Below, piece by piece: positions 48,820 through 56,313 of a stretch of DNA of 64,000 nt. A model generated the notes under the pieces. The model did no database searches, had not been told where the DNA came from, and worked only from the letters and a program-made list of their open reading frames with translations. Position 1 is the first letter of the stretch. Each line of letters starts with the position of its first letter. A program made the translations under genes and the position numbers. Source of the DNA: Paractinoplanes aksuensis (GTDB lineage: Bacteria; Actinomycetota; Actinomycetes; Mycobacteriales; Micromonosporaceae); the NCBI RefSeq assembly GCF_024137025.1, contig NZ_JAMYJR010000001.1:310001-374000 (forward strand), written 5' to 3'.

Positions 48820-51342
48820 CTACTTCTTGATCTTCGTGCCGGCCGAGACCGCCCGGCCGTCGGAATGGCCGGTTCGCTTGGCGACGACGGTCAAGGTGAG
48901 CGTCTTGGCGGCCCAGGCCTTGGCCAGCTTCAGCGATGCGGCGGTGGACACGAGTTTGCCGTTGACGCGCCACTCGTACCGGTAGGAAGCGGCCTTGGGG
49001 GTCCAGGCGCCGACCGATGCCTTCACCGTCTTGGCGACTTTGACCGTGCCGACGATCTTCGGTTTGGCCGTCGCCTTCGGGGCGGCCCCGTAGGCGACGG
49101 TGACCGCAGCCGTCGTCGCGGCCGTCGTCTTGTAGCCGGTGCGGTTGCCGGTCACCCGCACCGTGAGGCGCTTGCCGCGCATCGCGGCCGGGATCGGGTA
49201 GGACGAACCGGTCGTCCGCGCGATCGCCACCCCGTTGGCGAACCACTGGTACTGGTACGAGGTCACCGCCGGGCTCCACACGCCGGTCTTGACGCTCACC
49301 TTCAGCCCGACCGCCGCCTTGCCGGTGATCGACGGCTTCGTGCTCACCGCGATCGACGTCGGCTGTACCCGTACCAGCGAACGGTAGGTGAGAGGCCGGT
49401 TCGGTTCCGCGTACGAAGTCACTGCGATGTCGTACGTGCCGGGCTCGACGCCGGTCAGGTCGATGTCGGCCGTGTACGAGCCGCGATCCGGCGCGACCGT
49501 GCGCACCACGATCGGTTTTACGTTCTTGTCGTAGCGGGTCAGCGCCACCGTGTCCCGCTGGTGCAGGGCGACGCCGTGGATGGTCAGCGTCGCCGTGGTT
49601 CCGGCCGTCAGCGTGTAGAGGGGACTGCCGTCCCCGCTCGTGCCGAGCCCGAAGTGGACCTCGTCGCAGAGCAGGGTGACGCATTCGGCCTCGGCCCGCA
49701 GCGGACCCTCCCGGCCGGCGACGAACGCGACCAGAGCCCGGTTGCTCACGCGCTGCGGCTTCGGCGAGCAGAGCCAGGTGGCGTCGCTCGGCGCGCACCG
49801 GGTGATCGAGAAGTCGGGGTTGATGACATACGGCTCGGCGTTCTGCACCGTCAGGCGGAACGTGTCCTCGGAGCCGACCGGCACGGAGACGCAGTGGGCC
49901 CGGTCGGCTGCGTTCAGCGTCGCCGTGACCGGTCCGAATCCGTACGCGGTGGTGTCGGTGATGATGCCGCAGTCGGCGGGCGTGGCGAACAGGGGGCCGA
50001 CCGCCCAGGTGTCCAGCCGGTACTCGGCCGGCTCGGCGCTGGTGGCGAGCACCTCGGCCGCCGGCACCCGGCAGGGCAGGGCCGAGCAGGTCCGCAGCGC
50101 GCCGTCGTCGTCGAAATACCGGACGGTGGGCTGATCGCCGGTGGCCCCGATCCAGGAGCTTTCCGGAGTCCGGTAGCACCGCACGTCGCCGGAAACGCTG
50201 ATCGAGCCCGCCGTGGCCGGGCCGCCGAAGGCCGTGGAGGCCGGTGTCGCACAGGCGGCGCTGATGCCGGTGACCTGGCTGACCCGGTACTGCCCGGAAC
50301 CCGTGGCCGACCGCACGACGACCATGTGCCGGTCGTCGCCCAACCGGCAACCGATCTGCTGGTACGCCGCGGCGTTGTCGTCCCGGCAGACCAGGGCGCC
50401 GTCGTAGTTGTAGACGGAGAGCGAAGCCGTTCCGTCGCCCACGACGCGGTCCAGGGTGAGAACTTCCTGGCTGCCGGAGCCGCCCGGGGCCAGGCTGAAG
50501 CACGTGACGAACTCGCCGCCGGACAGCGGCACCGTCGCGTGGCCGGGCGCGCCGGGCCGACCCGGCGGGAGTTCGGCGCACCCGGTCTCGCCGGTCGTCC
50601 GCTGCACCGCGACCTGGTAGTCACCGGTCGACCGCGGGTCCTGCACGACCACGATGAGCCTGGTCGGCTGGGGGATGCGAACCTCGCAGCCGGTCAGGTC
50701 GGTGATGGCGGTGGTGGCTGTGGTGCACATCCGCGCGTTCTGGTTCTGGATGAGCTGCACCATCGGCCGGTTCGGATCGCCCGGCGGAAGTGTCACCTGG
50801 TAGCGGCCCGAGGGCTCCGGCATGTCGAGGCATTGCACTTCGCCCTGGTGGCTGAAGGTGCCCCGGTACGCGGTGCTGAACCCCTGCGCGCTGGTCGCGT
50901 CGCAGCCCGGTCCGAGCAGGTTGACCACGGTCGCGCGGAACGGCTCGGTGCGCGGCTCGGGCTCACCGGGATCGGCCACCAGGTAGTAGATGCCCGCCCC
51001 GAGATCGCACCAGACGACGGCGCAGGCGAGACTGCCGCCGAAGCTGTACACGGCGCTGGGGAGAGTCCTGTTGTCCGCATCGGACGCCCGCGCCAGGTAC
51101 GCGGTATAGGTCGTGACGGTGAAGCGCCGGCAGCTACCCTCCCGCAGGTCGTCCGCCGGGGCCTCGCCGAAGCCGGTCAGCGCCGTCTCCGTGCAGTCCG
51201 CCGCATCCACCGGCATCGTGTGCGGCGCGGCCGTGGCCGCGTCCGCCGTCCGGGTCAGCAGAAAGCTCGGTACGGCGACCGCGAGGGCCATCCCCGCCGC
51301 GATCAGAATTTTGGCCGTCCGGCCGGCCCGCCAACGTCTCAT
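48820..51342 (-). CDS. Large secreted Cys-rich modular protein
   Basis: The protein has 840 residues. A signal peptide (residues 1-36, MRRWRAGRTAKILIAAGMAL...) leads to about five modules of 100-120 residues, each opening with a Cys and an aromatic (DCTETALTGFG, GCDATSAQGFS, ACATPASTAFG, DCGIITDTTAYGFG), then a beta-sandwich region, and two C-terminal Ig-like repeats with SYQYQWFANGVAI and SYRYEWRVNGKLV. The Ig repeats are common in actinomycete surface proteins. The Cys modules I cannot place. ATG at 51342 has GGGGAGAG upstream. Confidence 0.75.
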   Translation of the reverse strand: MRRWRAGRTAKILIAAGMALAVAVPSFLLTRTADAATAAPHTMPVDAADCTETALTGFGEAPADDLREGSCRRFTVTTYTAYLARASDADNRTLPSAVYSFGGSLACAVVWCDLGAGIYYLVADPGEPEPRTEPFRATVVNLLGPGCDATSAQGFSTAYRGTFSHQGEVQCLDMPEPSGRYQVTLPPGDPNRPMVQLIQNQNARMCTTATTAITDLTGCEVRIPQPTRLIVVVQDPRSTGDYQVAVQRTTGETGCAELPPGRPGAPGHATVPLSGGEFVTCFSLAPGGSGSQEVLTLDRVVGDGTASLSVYNYDGALVCRDDNAAAYQQIGCRLGDDRHMVVVRSATGSGQYRVSQVTGISAACATPASTAFGGPATAGSISVSGDVRCYRTPESSWIGATGDQPTVRYFDDDGALRTCSALPCRVPAAEVLATSAEPAEYRLDTWAVGPLFATPADCGIITDTTAYGFGPVTATLNAADRAHCVSVPVGSEDTFRLTVQNAEPYVINPDFSITRCAPSDATWLCSPKPQRVSNRALVAFVAGREGPLRAEAECVTLLCDEVHFGLGTSGDGSPLYTLTAGTTATLTIHGVALHQRDTVALTRYDKNVKPIVVRTVAPDRGSYTADIDLTGVEPGTYDIAVTSYAEPNRPLTYRSLVRVQPTSIAVSTKPSITGKAAVGLKVSVKTGVWSPAVTSYQYQWFANGVAIARTTGSSYPIPAAMRGKRLTVRVTGNRTGYKTTAATTAAVTVAYGAAPKATAKPKIVGTVKVAKTVKASVGAWTPKAASYRYEWRVNGKLVSTAASLKLAKAWAAKTLTLTVVAKRTGHSDGRAVSAGTKIKK

Positions 51343-51427
51343 GGACGCGCTCTCCCCGCTTACATGATCAATGTCGGGGGCATCATGCCAGGCCGGTCGA
51401 TCGACGGCCATAGGCGGTCCGCGTCGT

Positions 51428-51778
51428 TCAGGCGAGCAGCACGAACACGAGGGCCAGCGCGGACGGCACGGTCTGCACGAACAGAATGCGGCGGCTGGAC
51501 GTCACAGCGCCGACGATCCCGGCGACGGCCACGCACACCAGGAAGAACACCTTGGCGCCGAAGTTGTCGGCGACCAGGCCCCAGATCAGGCCGGCGGCCA
51601 GGAAGCCGTTGTAGAGCCCCTGGTTGAGCCCCAGCACCTTCGTCTCTTGCGCGAACCGCGGGGTGAGCCCGAACGCCTTCTGCCCACGCGGCGTGGTCCA
51701 CAGGAACATCTCGAGGACCAGGATGTACGCGTGGATGAGCGCGACCAGCGCCACCAGCACGTTCGCAATGATGATCAC
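51428..51778 (-). CDS. DUF1304 membrane protein
   Basis: The protein has 116 residues and four helices. The family marks are HAYILVLEMFLWTTPRGQKAFGLTPRF and LGLNQGLYNGFLAAGL. A -10 TAGCCT (51785-51790) stands 6 bases before the GTG, so it is likely leaderless. Function unknown. Confidence 0.85.
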   Translation of the reverse strand: MIIIANVLVALVALIHAYILVLEMFLWTTPRGQKAFGLTPRFAQETKVLGLNQGLYNGFLAAGLIWGLVADNFGAKVFFLVCVAVAGIVGAVTSSRRILFVQTVPSALALVFVLLA

Positions 51779-51797
51779 CGCGACAGGCTACCGCCTC

Positions 51798-51827
51798 TTG
51801 ACAGTGGCCCCGGTCACAGCGGATAAC
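51798..51827 (+). promoter_or_regulatory. Sigma-70-type promoter before the dehydrogenase gene
   Basis: A perfect -35 TTGACA (51798-51803) and a -10 GATAAC (51822-51827) are 18 bp apart. It is among the best promoters in the window. The operator at 51830 follows at once. Confidence 0.65.
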
Positions 51828-51829
51828 TA

Positions 51830-51847
51830 ACGTACCAGTTCGTACAT
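51830..51847. promoter_or_regulatory. TetR-like operator
   Basis: ACGTACCAGTTCGTACAT has arms ACGTAC and GTACAT (one mismatch) around CAGTTC. It sits between the -10 and the start codon, the position for a repressor. The TetR gene at 54803, after the transporter, is the candidate regulator. Confidence 0.6.
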
Positions 51848-51861
51848 AGAGGGGTGTGAGC

Positions 51862-52722
51862 ATGCGCTGTGGCTTGATCGGGGCCGGCATCGGCACCTCG
51901 CTGTCCCCGGCGCTGCACGAGGCCGAGGGCCGCGGCCACGGGCTCGACCTCACGTACGACCTGTTCGACACCGGCGACCCGGCCGCGCTCGGCAATCTGC
52001 TCGCTCGCGCCGAAAGCGAGGGCTACTCCGGGGTCAACATCACCCATCCCTTCAAACAACAGGTCACCGGTCTCGTCGACGAACTGTCGCCGCAGGCCCT
52101 CGCGATCGGGGCGGTCAACACGGTCGTCTTCCGCGAGGGCCGGCGCGAAGGGCACAACACCGACGCGTACGGCTTCACCGAGGCCTACCGCGAACTGGTC
52201 AAAGGCCGCGTCGTGCAGACCGGGGCCGGCGGCGCCGGCGCCGCTTGCGCCTATGCCCAGCTCACCCTGGGCGTCGAGCACCTGACCGTGATCGATCCGG
52301 ACGCGGGCCGGCGCGAGCAGCTCGCCGCCCGGTTCCCCGACCCCCGCCTGTCCGTGGCCGCGCCGGCCGACCTGCCGGCCGCCCTCACCGACGCCGACGG
52401 GCTGGTCAACGCCAGTCCCGTCGGCATGCGCGCCCACCCGGGACTGCCCCTGCCCGCCGAGCTGCTCCACCGCGGCCTGTGGGTGGCCGACATCGTCTAC
52501 ATGCCCGTCGTCACGCCGCTGCTGCAGGCGGCCCGCGACGCCGGGCTGCGGGCGGTCGGCGGGACGGCGATGTGCGCCCACCAGGCCGCCGCCGCCTTCG
52601 AGCTGTTCACCGGGCGCACCCCCGACACCGCGCGGATGCTGCGCCACCTCGATGCCGCGATCCACGACAACGGAGCCCGCCATGAATCCCTCCCGAACCA
52701 AGACCCCCGTCGAGACCCGTAA
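51862..52722 (+). CDS. Shikimate/quinate dehydrogenase-like protein
   Basis: The protein has 286 residues. The substrate motif near the start is GLIGAGIGTSLSPALHEAEG (usually SxS), then GVNITHPFKQQV with the catalytic Lys, GHNTDAYGFTEAY with the Asp, TGAGGAGAACAYA for NAD(P), and VNASPVGM. It is more like catabolic quinate/shikimate dehydrogenases than biosynthetic AroE, because it is joined to a transporter and a strong regulated promoter. ATG at 51862 has AGAGGGG upstream. It overlaps the transporter start by 41 bases. Confidence 0.85.
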   Translation: MRCGLIGAGIGTSLSPALHEAEGRGHGLDLTYDLFDTGDPAALGNLLARAESEGYSGVNITHPFKQQVTGLVDELSPQALAIGAVNTVVFREGRREGHNTDAYGFTEAYRELVKGRVVQTGAGGAGAACAYAQLTLGVEHLTVIDPDAGRREQLAARFPDPRLSVAAPADLPAALTDADGLVNASPVGMRAHPGLPLPAELLHRGLWVADIVYMPVVTPLLQAARDAGLRAVGGTAMCAHQAAAAFELFTGRTPDTARMLRHLDAAIHDNGARHESLPNQDPRRDP

Positions 52723-54082
52723 CCTGCCCGAACCCCTGTCCCTGCGCCGCATGGTCGGCCCCGGCGTGGTCGCCGTGGGCATCGGCATGGCCGCGGGCGA
52801 GATCATCCTGTGGCCCTACCTGACCGCGATCGGTGGTCTCGGCCTGCTCTGGCTGGCCTTCTGCACGCTGGCCGTCCAGTTCGTCATCAACATGGAGATC
52901 GAGCGCTACACCCTGGCCACCGGCCAGACCGTGGTGGCCGGCTTCTCCCGCTGGTGGAAGGGCTGGGGGATCATCATCTGCCTGGCCGGGGCCTTCCAGT
53001 ACGTCTGGCCGGGCTGGGCCACCAGCGGCAGCACCGTGCTGACCTATCTGGTCGGCGGGGGCGACCCGGTCTGGATCACCGTTGCCACCCTGGTCGTCAT
53101 CGGGGTGCTGCTCTCGGTGTCCAAGGTGGTCTACAACACGGTCGAGCGGGTCGAGGTGGTCAAGGTCGGCCTCACGATCTTCTTCCTGATCGTCGTGGTC
53201 ATCTTCGTCATCTCGCTCGGCACCTGGGGCGACGGGGCCAAGGCCACGGTCACCGAGTTCGGGCAGATCCCCGACGGCATCACGTTCACCCTGCTGCTGA
53301 GCGCGATCGGCGCGGCCGGCGCGGGCGGCGTACACAATCTGGTTCTGAGCAACTGGATCCGCGACAAGCGGTACGGGATGGGCGCGCACGTGCCCCGGCT
53401 CGTGTCCCCGATCACCGGCCGCGAGGAGGCAGCCGGCACCGATCTTTACGCCTTCCCGGTCGACGAGGCCAACATGGCCCGCTGGCAGGTCTGGTGGAAG
53501 CGGGCCAACATCGAGCACCTGACCACCTTCGTGGCGGTCTGCTTCGTGACCATCACCGTGATGTGCCTGCTGGCCTACCAGCTGCTGTTCGGCCGCGACG
53601 ACGTCAAGAACGACACCTCGTTCCTGCGCATCGAGGCCGACCTGCTCTCGGACCAGGTCGGCGGCTGGCTCAAGCTGCTGTTCCTGGCCGTGGCCACGGT
53701 CTCGCTGTGGGCGGCCGCGATGGGCCTGCTCGACATCATCGGCCGCGTCGCCAGCGACTTCCTGCGCCGCAACTACCTGCAGACCTCGGCCCGCTGGACC
53801 GAGCCGCGGCTCTACCTGACCGTGGTCTGGGCCGAGATCGTGCTGGGCTCGGCGATCCTGCTGGCCGGGTTCAGCCAGCCGCTGGGCCTGCTGATCGTGT
53901 CGACCTGCGCGGCCTCGGTGGTCACGCTGCTCTACTCGATCCTGCTGGTGCGCCTCAACCGCAAAGACCTTCCCCTGCCCGTACGGCTGGGAGGCTGGCG
54001 CCTGGGCGGCATGCTAGTGGCCATCGGTTTCTACGGCTTCTTCGCCGTCGCGATGGTGATCACGCAGTTGCAGCGGCTCTAG
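52682..54082 (+). CDS. Nramp-superfamily transporter lacking the metal motifs
   Basis: The protein has 466 residues and eleven helices. It resembles Nramp in fold (GPGVVAVGIGMAAGEIILWP in helix 1, SAIGAAGAGGVHNLVLSNW in helix 6). The metal-binding DPGN of helix 1 and MPH of helix 6 are absent: helix 1 reads GIGMAAGEI and helix 6 AAGAGGVHN. It may therefore carry something other than divalent metals. Its joint operon with a shikimate-type dehydrogenase suggests a cyclic organic acid (inference). ATG has GGAG upstream. The 3' end overlaps the convergent regulator by three bases. Confidence 0.75.
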   Translation: MNPSRTKTPVETRNLPEPLSLRRMVGPGVVAVGIGMAAGEIILWPYLTAIGGLGLLWLAFCTLAVQFVINMEIERYTLATGQTVVAGFSRWWKGWGIIICLAGAFQYVWPGWATSGSTVLTYLVGGGDPVWITVATLVVIGVLLSVSKVVYNTVERVEVVKVGLTIFFLIVVVIFVISLGTWGDGAKATVTEFGQIPDGITFTLLLSAIGAAGAGGVHNLVLSNWIRDKRYGMGAHVPRLVSPITGREEAAGTDLYAFPVDEANMARWQVWWKRANIEHLTTFVAVCFVTITVMCLLAYQLLFGRDDVKNDTSFLRIEADLLSDQVGGWLKLLFLAVATVSLWAAAMGLLDIIGRVASDFLRRNYLQTSARWTEPRLYLTVVWAEIVLGSAILLAGFSQPLGLLIVSTCAASVVTLLYSILLVRLNRKDLPLPVRLGGWRLGGMLVAIGFYGFFAVAMVITQLQRL

Positions 54083-54738
54083 GAGCCGAGCCGGTAGCCG
54101 ACCTTCGGCACGGTGTGGATGACCGGCGGGTCGCCGAGCTTGCGGCGCAGCGTCATCACGGTGACCCGCACGGTCTGGGTGAACGGGTCGACGTGCTCGT
54201 CCCAGGCCTGTTCCAACAGGTCCTCGGCGCTGACCACGGCGCCGTCGGCCCGCAGCAGCACCCGCAGCACGGCGAACTCCTTGGGCGAGAGCCGCAGCGG
54301 CAGCCCGTCGCGCGACGCGCTGTGCCGGGGGATGTCGAGCGTGATGCCCTCGCGGTCGAGCACCGGCCCGTGCGCGGCGTTGGCCCGGCGACCGAGCGCC
54401 TGCACCCGGGCCACCAGCTCGGCGAAGGCGAACGGCTTGGTCAGGTAGTCGTCGGCGCCCAGGCCCAGCCCCTCGACCCGGTCGCGGATGCCGGCAGCCG
54501 CGGTCAGCAGCAGCACCCGGGTGTCGAGCCCGGCCGCGAGCATCTCGCGCAACACCTCGTCGCCGGTCGCGCCGGGCATGTCACGGTCGAGCACGGCCAC
54601 GTCGTAGCGGTTGACGGTCACTCTCTCCTTGGCCGCCGCGCCGTCGTAGACGACGTCGACCGCCATGGCGAAGTCGCGCAGCCCGTCGGCCACCGTGTCG
54701 GCCAGGACCCGCTCGTCATCCGCGACCAGCACCCGCAT
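54079..54738 (-). CDS. OmpR-family response regulator
   Basis: The protein has 219 residues. Receiver: VADDERVLAD, phospho-Asp in VAVLDRDMPG, Lys in YLTKPF. Output winged helix: LSPKEFAVLRVLLRADGAVVSAEDLLEQAWDEHVDPFTQTVRVTVMTLRRKL. No kinase is next to it; the nearest is at 56314. A -10 TATCGT (54746-54751) stands 7 bases before ATG (leaderless). Confidence 0.92.
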   Translation of the reverse strand: MRVLVADDERVLADTVADGLRDFAMAVDVVYDGAAAKERVTVNRYDVAVLDRDMPGATGDEVLREMLAAGLDTRVLLLTAAAGIRDRVEGLGLGADDYLTKPFAFAELVARVQALGRRANAAHGPVLDREGITLDIPRHSASRDGLPLRLSPKEFAVLRVLLRADGAVVSAEDLLEQAWDEHVDPFTQTVRVTVMTLRRKLGDPPVIHTVPKVGYRLGS

Positions 54739-54802
54739 GCCCTGCACGATAGCCCGGATGACCAAGGCTACAGTCGAGGAACCTGGTGGGGGAGGGGTGC
54801 GG

Positions 54803-55456
54803 ATGGCAGCGGGAGCGGCGCCCGGCGAACGGGTGCGGGATGCCGAGCGCACCCGGGCCGAGATCATCGACATCGCCACGCACGAGTTCGCCGATCAGGG
54901 CTATGCGGGGGCGCGGGTCGACGAGATCGCGGCCAAGACGCGGACCACCAAGCGCATGATCTATTACTACTTCGGGGGCAAGGAAGGCCTCTACCTGGCC
55001 GTCCTCGAACAGGCCTACCAGCACATCCGCGCGCTGGAACAGAAGCTCGACGTCGACCACCTCGAGCCGGTCGAGGCGCTGCGCAAGCTGGCCGAGCTCA
55101 CCTTCGACCACCACGAGGAGCATCAGGACTTCGTGCGCCTGGTCGCCATCGAGAACATCCACTATGCCCAGCACCTGCTGAAGTCCGAGGTCCGCGAGGG
55201 CCTGGCCGCCCCCGCGCTCGAGGTGCTGACCCGCATCATGCAGCGCGGCGTGACCGCCGGCCTGTTCCGCGACGACGTCGACGCCCTCGACGTCCACCAG
55301 ATCATCAGCTCGTTCTGCATCTTCCGCGGGGCCAACCGCTACACCTTCCGCGCCATCTTCGACCGCGACCTGCTCGACCCGGCCTCGCGCGCCCACCAGC
55401 GCCAGATGATCGGCGACCTGGTCGTGGCCCATGTGACGGCGGCCGCGACGCGGTAG
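54803..55456 (+). CDS. TetR-family regulator
   Basis: The protein has 217 residues. The N-terminal HTH is RTRAEIIDIATHEFADQGYAGARVDEIAAKTRTTKRMIYYYFGGKEGLYLAVLE; the C-terminal domain binds a ligand. Its place near the dehydrogenase-transporter pair makes it the likely repressor of the operator at 51830. ATG at 54803 has GGGGGAGGGG upstream. Confidence 0.88.
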   Translation: MAAGAAPGERVRDAERTRAEIIDIATHEFADQGYAGARVDEIAAKTRTTKRMIYYYFGGKEGLYLAVLEQAYQHIRALEQKLDVDHLEPVEALRKLAELTFDHHEEHQDFVRLVAIENIHYAQHLLKSEVREGLAAPALEVLTRIMQRGVTAGLFRDDVDALDVHQIISSFCIFRGANRYTFRAIFDRDLLDPASRAHQRQMIGDLVVAHVTAAATR

Positions 55457-55552
55457 GACGCATTCGGTATGCCGGGAGAGCATCGATGAACGTCTCTGTG
55501 TGGCTAGGGTCGGGGCCAGAACCACCCCCCGATCCCCCGCAGGAGGGTACCG

Positions 55553-56092
55553 ATGCTTCTCCGAAGGATGGCGGCCGCGCTGATCTCGGCCGTCGCGTTC
55601 GTTAGCGTGCTGGTCGCCGGGTCCGCCCCGGCTTCCGCCGCGCCCCGCATCCTCTACTACGACACCAGTCAGGCCCAAGAGTTCGCGGCCGTGTGGACCC
55701 AGGGCGCCCAGATCTGGAACAGCCGCGCCGCCAATGTGCGCCTCCAACCGGTCACCGCCGGGCGCACACCCAACATCCGCATCTACGCCGACAACGGCTG
55801 GCCCCGCGCGCAGACCACCTCGCTCGGCAACGGGCGCGTCTGGATGGGCCGTGAGGCCATCAACGACGGCTACTACCCACCGCGGATCGCCGCCCACGAG
55901 CTGGGTCACATCCTCGGCCTGCCCGACCGCCGCACCGGCCTGTGCGCCGACCTGATGTCGGGCAGCAACGCCCCGACCTCGTGCACGAATTCGAACCCCA
56001 ACGCCCGCGAGCTGGCCCAGGTCGACGCGAACTTCCGCACCTCGGTCGTCACGGTCACCCCGCGGACGTACGTCTGGCAGCCCGCCGCCTGA
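55553..56092 (+). CDS. snpA: Snapalysin-family secreted metallopeptidase
   Basis: The protein has 179 residues. The signal peptide ends PASAAP. The zinc site is HELGHILGLPDR (HExxHxxGxxD), as in snapalysin (M7). It is a small extracellular protease. GGAGG stands 6-7 bases before ATG. In Streptomyces a LysR gene usually controls it, but none is here. Confidence 0.93.
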   Translation: MLLRRMAAALISAVAFVSVLVAGSAPASAAPRILYYDTSQAQEFAAVWTQGAQIWNSRAANVRLQPVTAGRTPNIRIYADNGWPRAQTTSLGNGRVWMGREAINDGYYPPRIAAHELGHILGLPDRRTGLCADLMSGSNAPTSCTNSNPNARELAQVDANFRTSVVTVTPRTYVWQPAA

Positions 56093-56110
56093 GGGCCGCC
56101 CGCACGGCCG

Positions 56111-56242
56111 TCAGGACGCTCGGACCAGACGCGGTTCGAACAGGTGGGAACCTCCCGTCCGGTGTTCGAGCTGCTCGAAGAGCGTCTCGGCGGCCGTGCG
56201 GGCCATCGCGGTCACGGGAATCTCGACGTGATCCAGCGTCAT
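56111..56242 (-). pseudogene. C-terminal remnant of a LacI-family regulator
   Basis: Forty-three codons read MTLDHVEIPVTAMARTAAETLF and SHLFEPRLVRAS, matching the end of LacI-type sugar regulators (VxVPxxxMAxTAxxLLxxxL, HxLFEPRLVxRxS). The DNA-binding and most of the ligand domain are missing; the neighbouring kinase begins just beyond. Confidence 0.6.
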
Positions 56243-56313
56243 GACAGTGAATGTAGTCGCCTGATGCCGCGGGGGCCGCTCAGTAAATCCGCCGGGATGC
56301 CGACTATTGGGTT

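Noticed and set aside
48799..51627. Plus-strand ORF of 942 codons
   Set aside because: It is antisense to the secreted Cys-rich protein, which has a signal peptide, a ribosome site and recognisable Ig repeats.
52810..55605. Plus-strand ORF of 931 codons
   Set aside because: It is a shifted frame over the Nramp-like gene, the OmpR gene and the TetR gene, without homology-like content.
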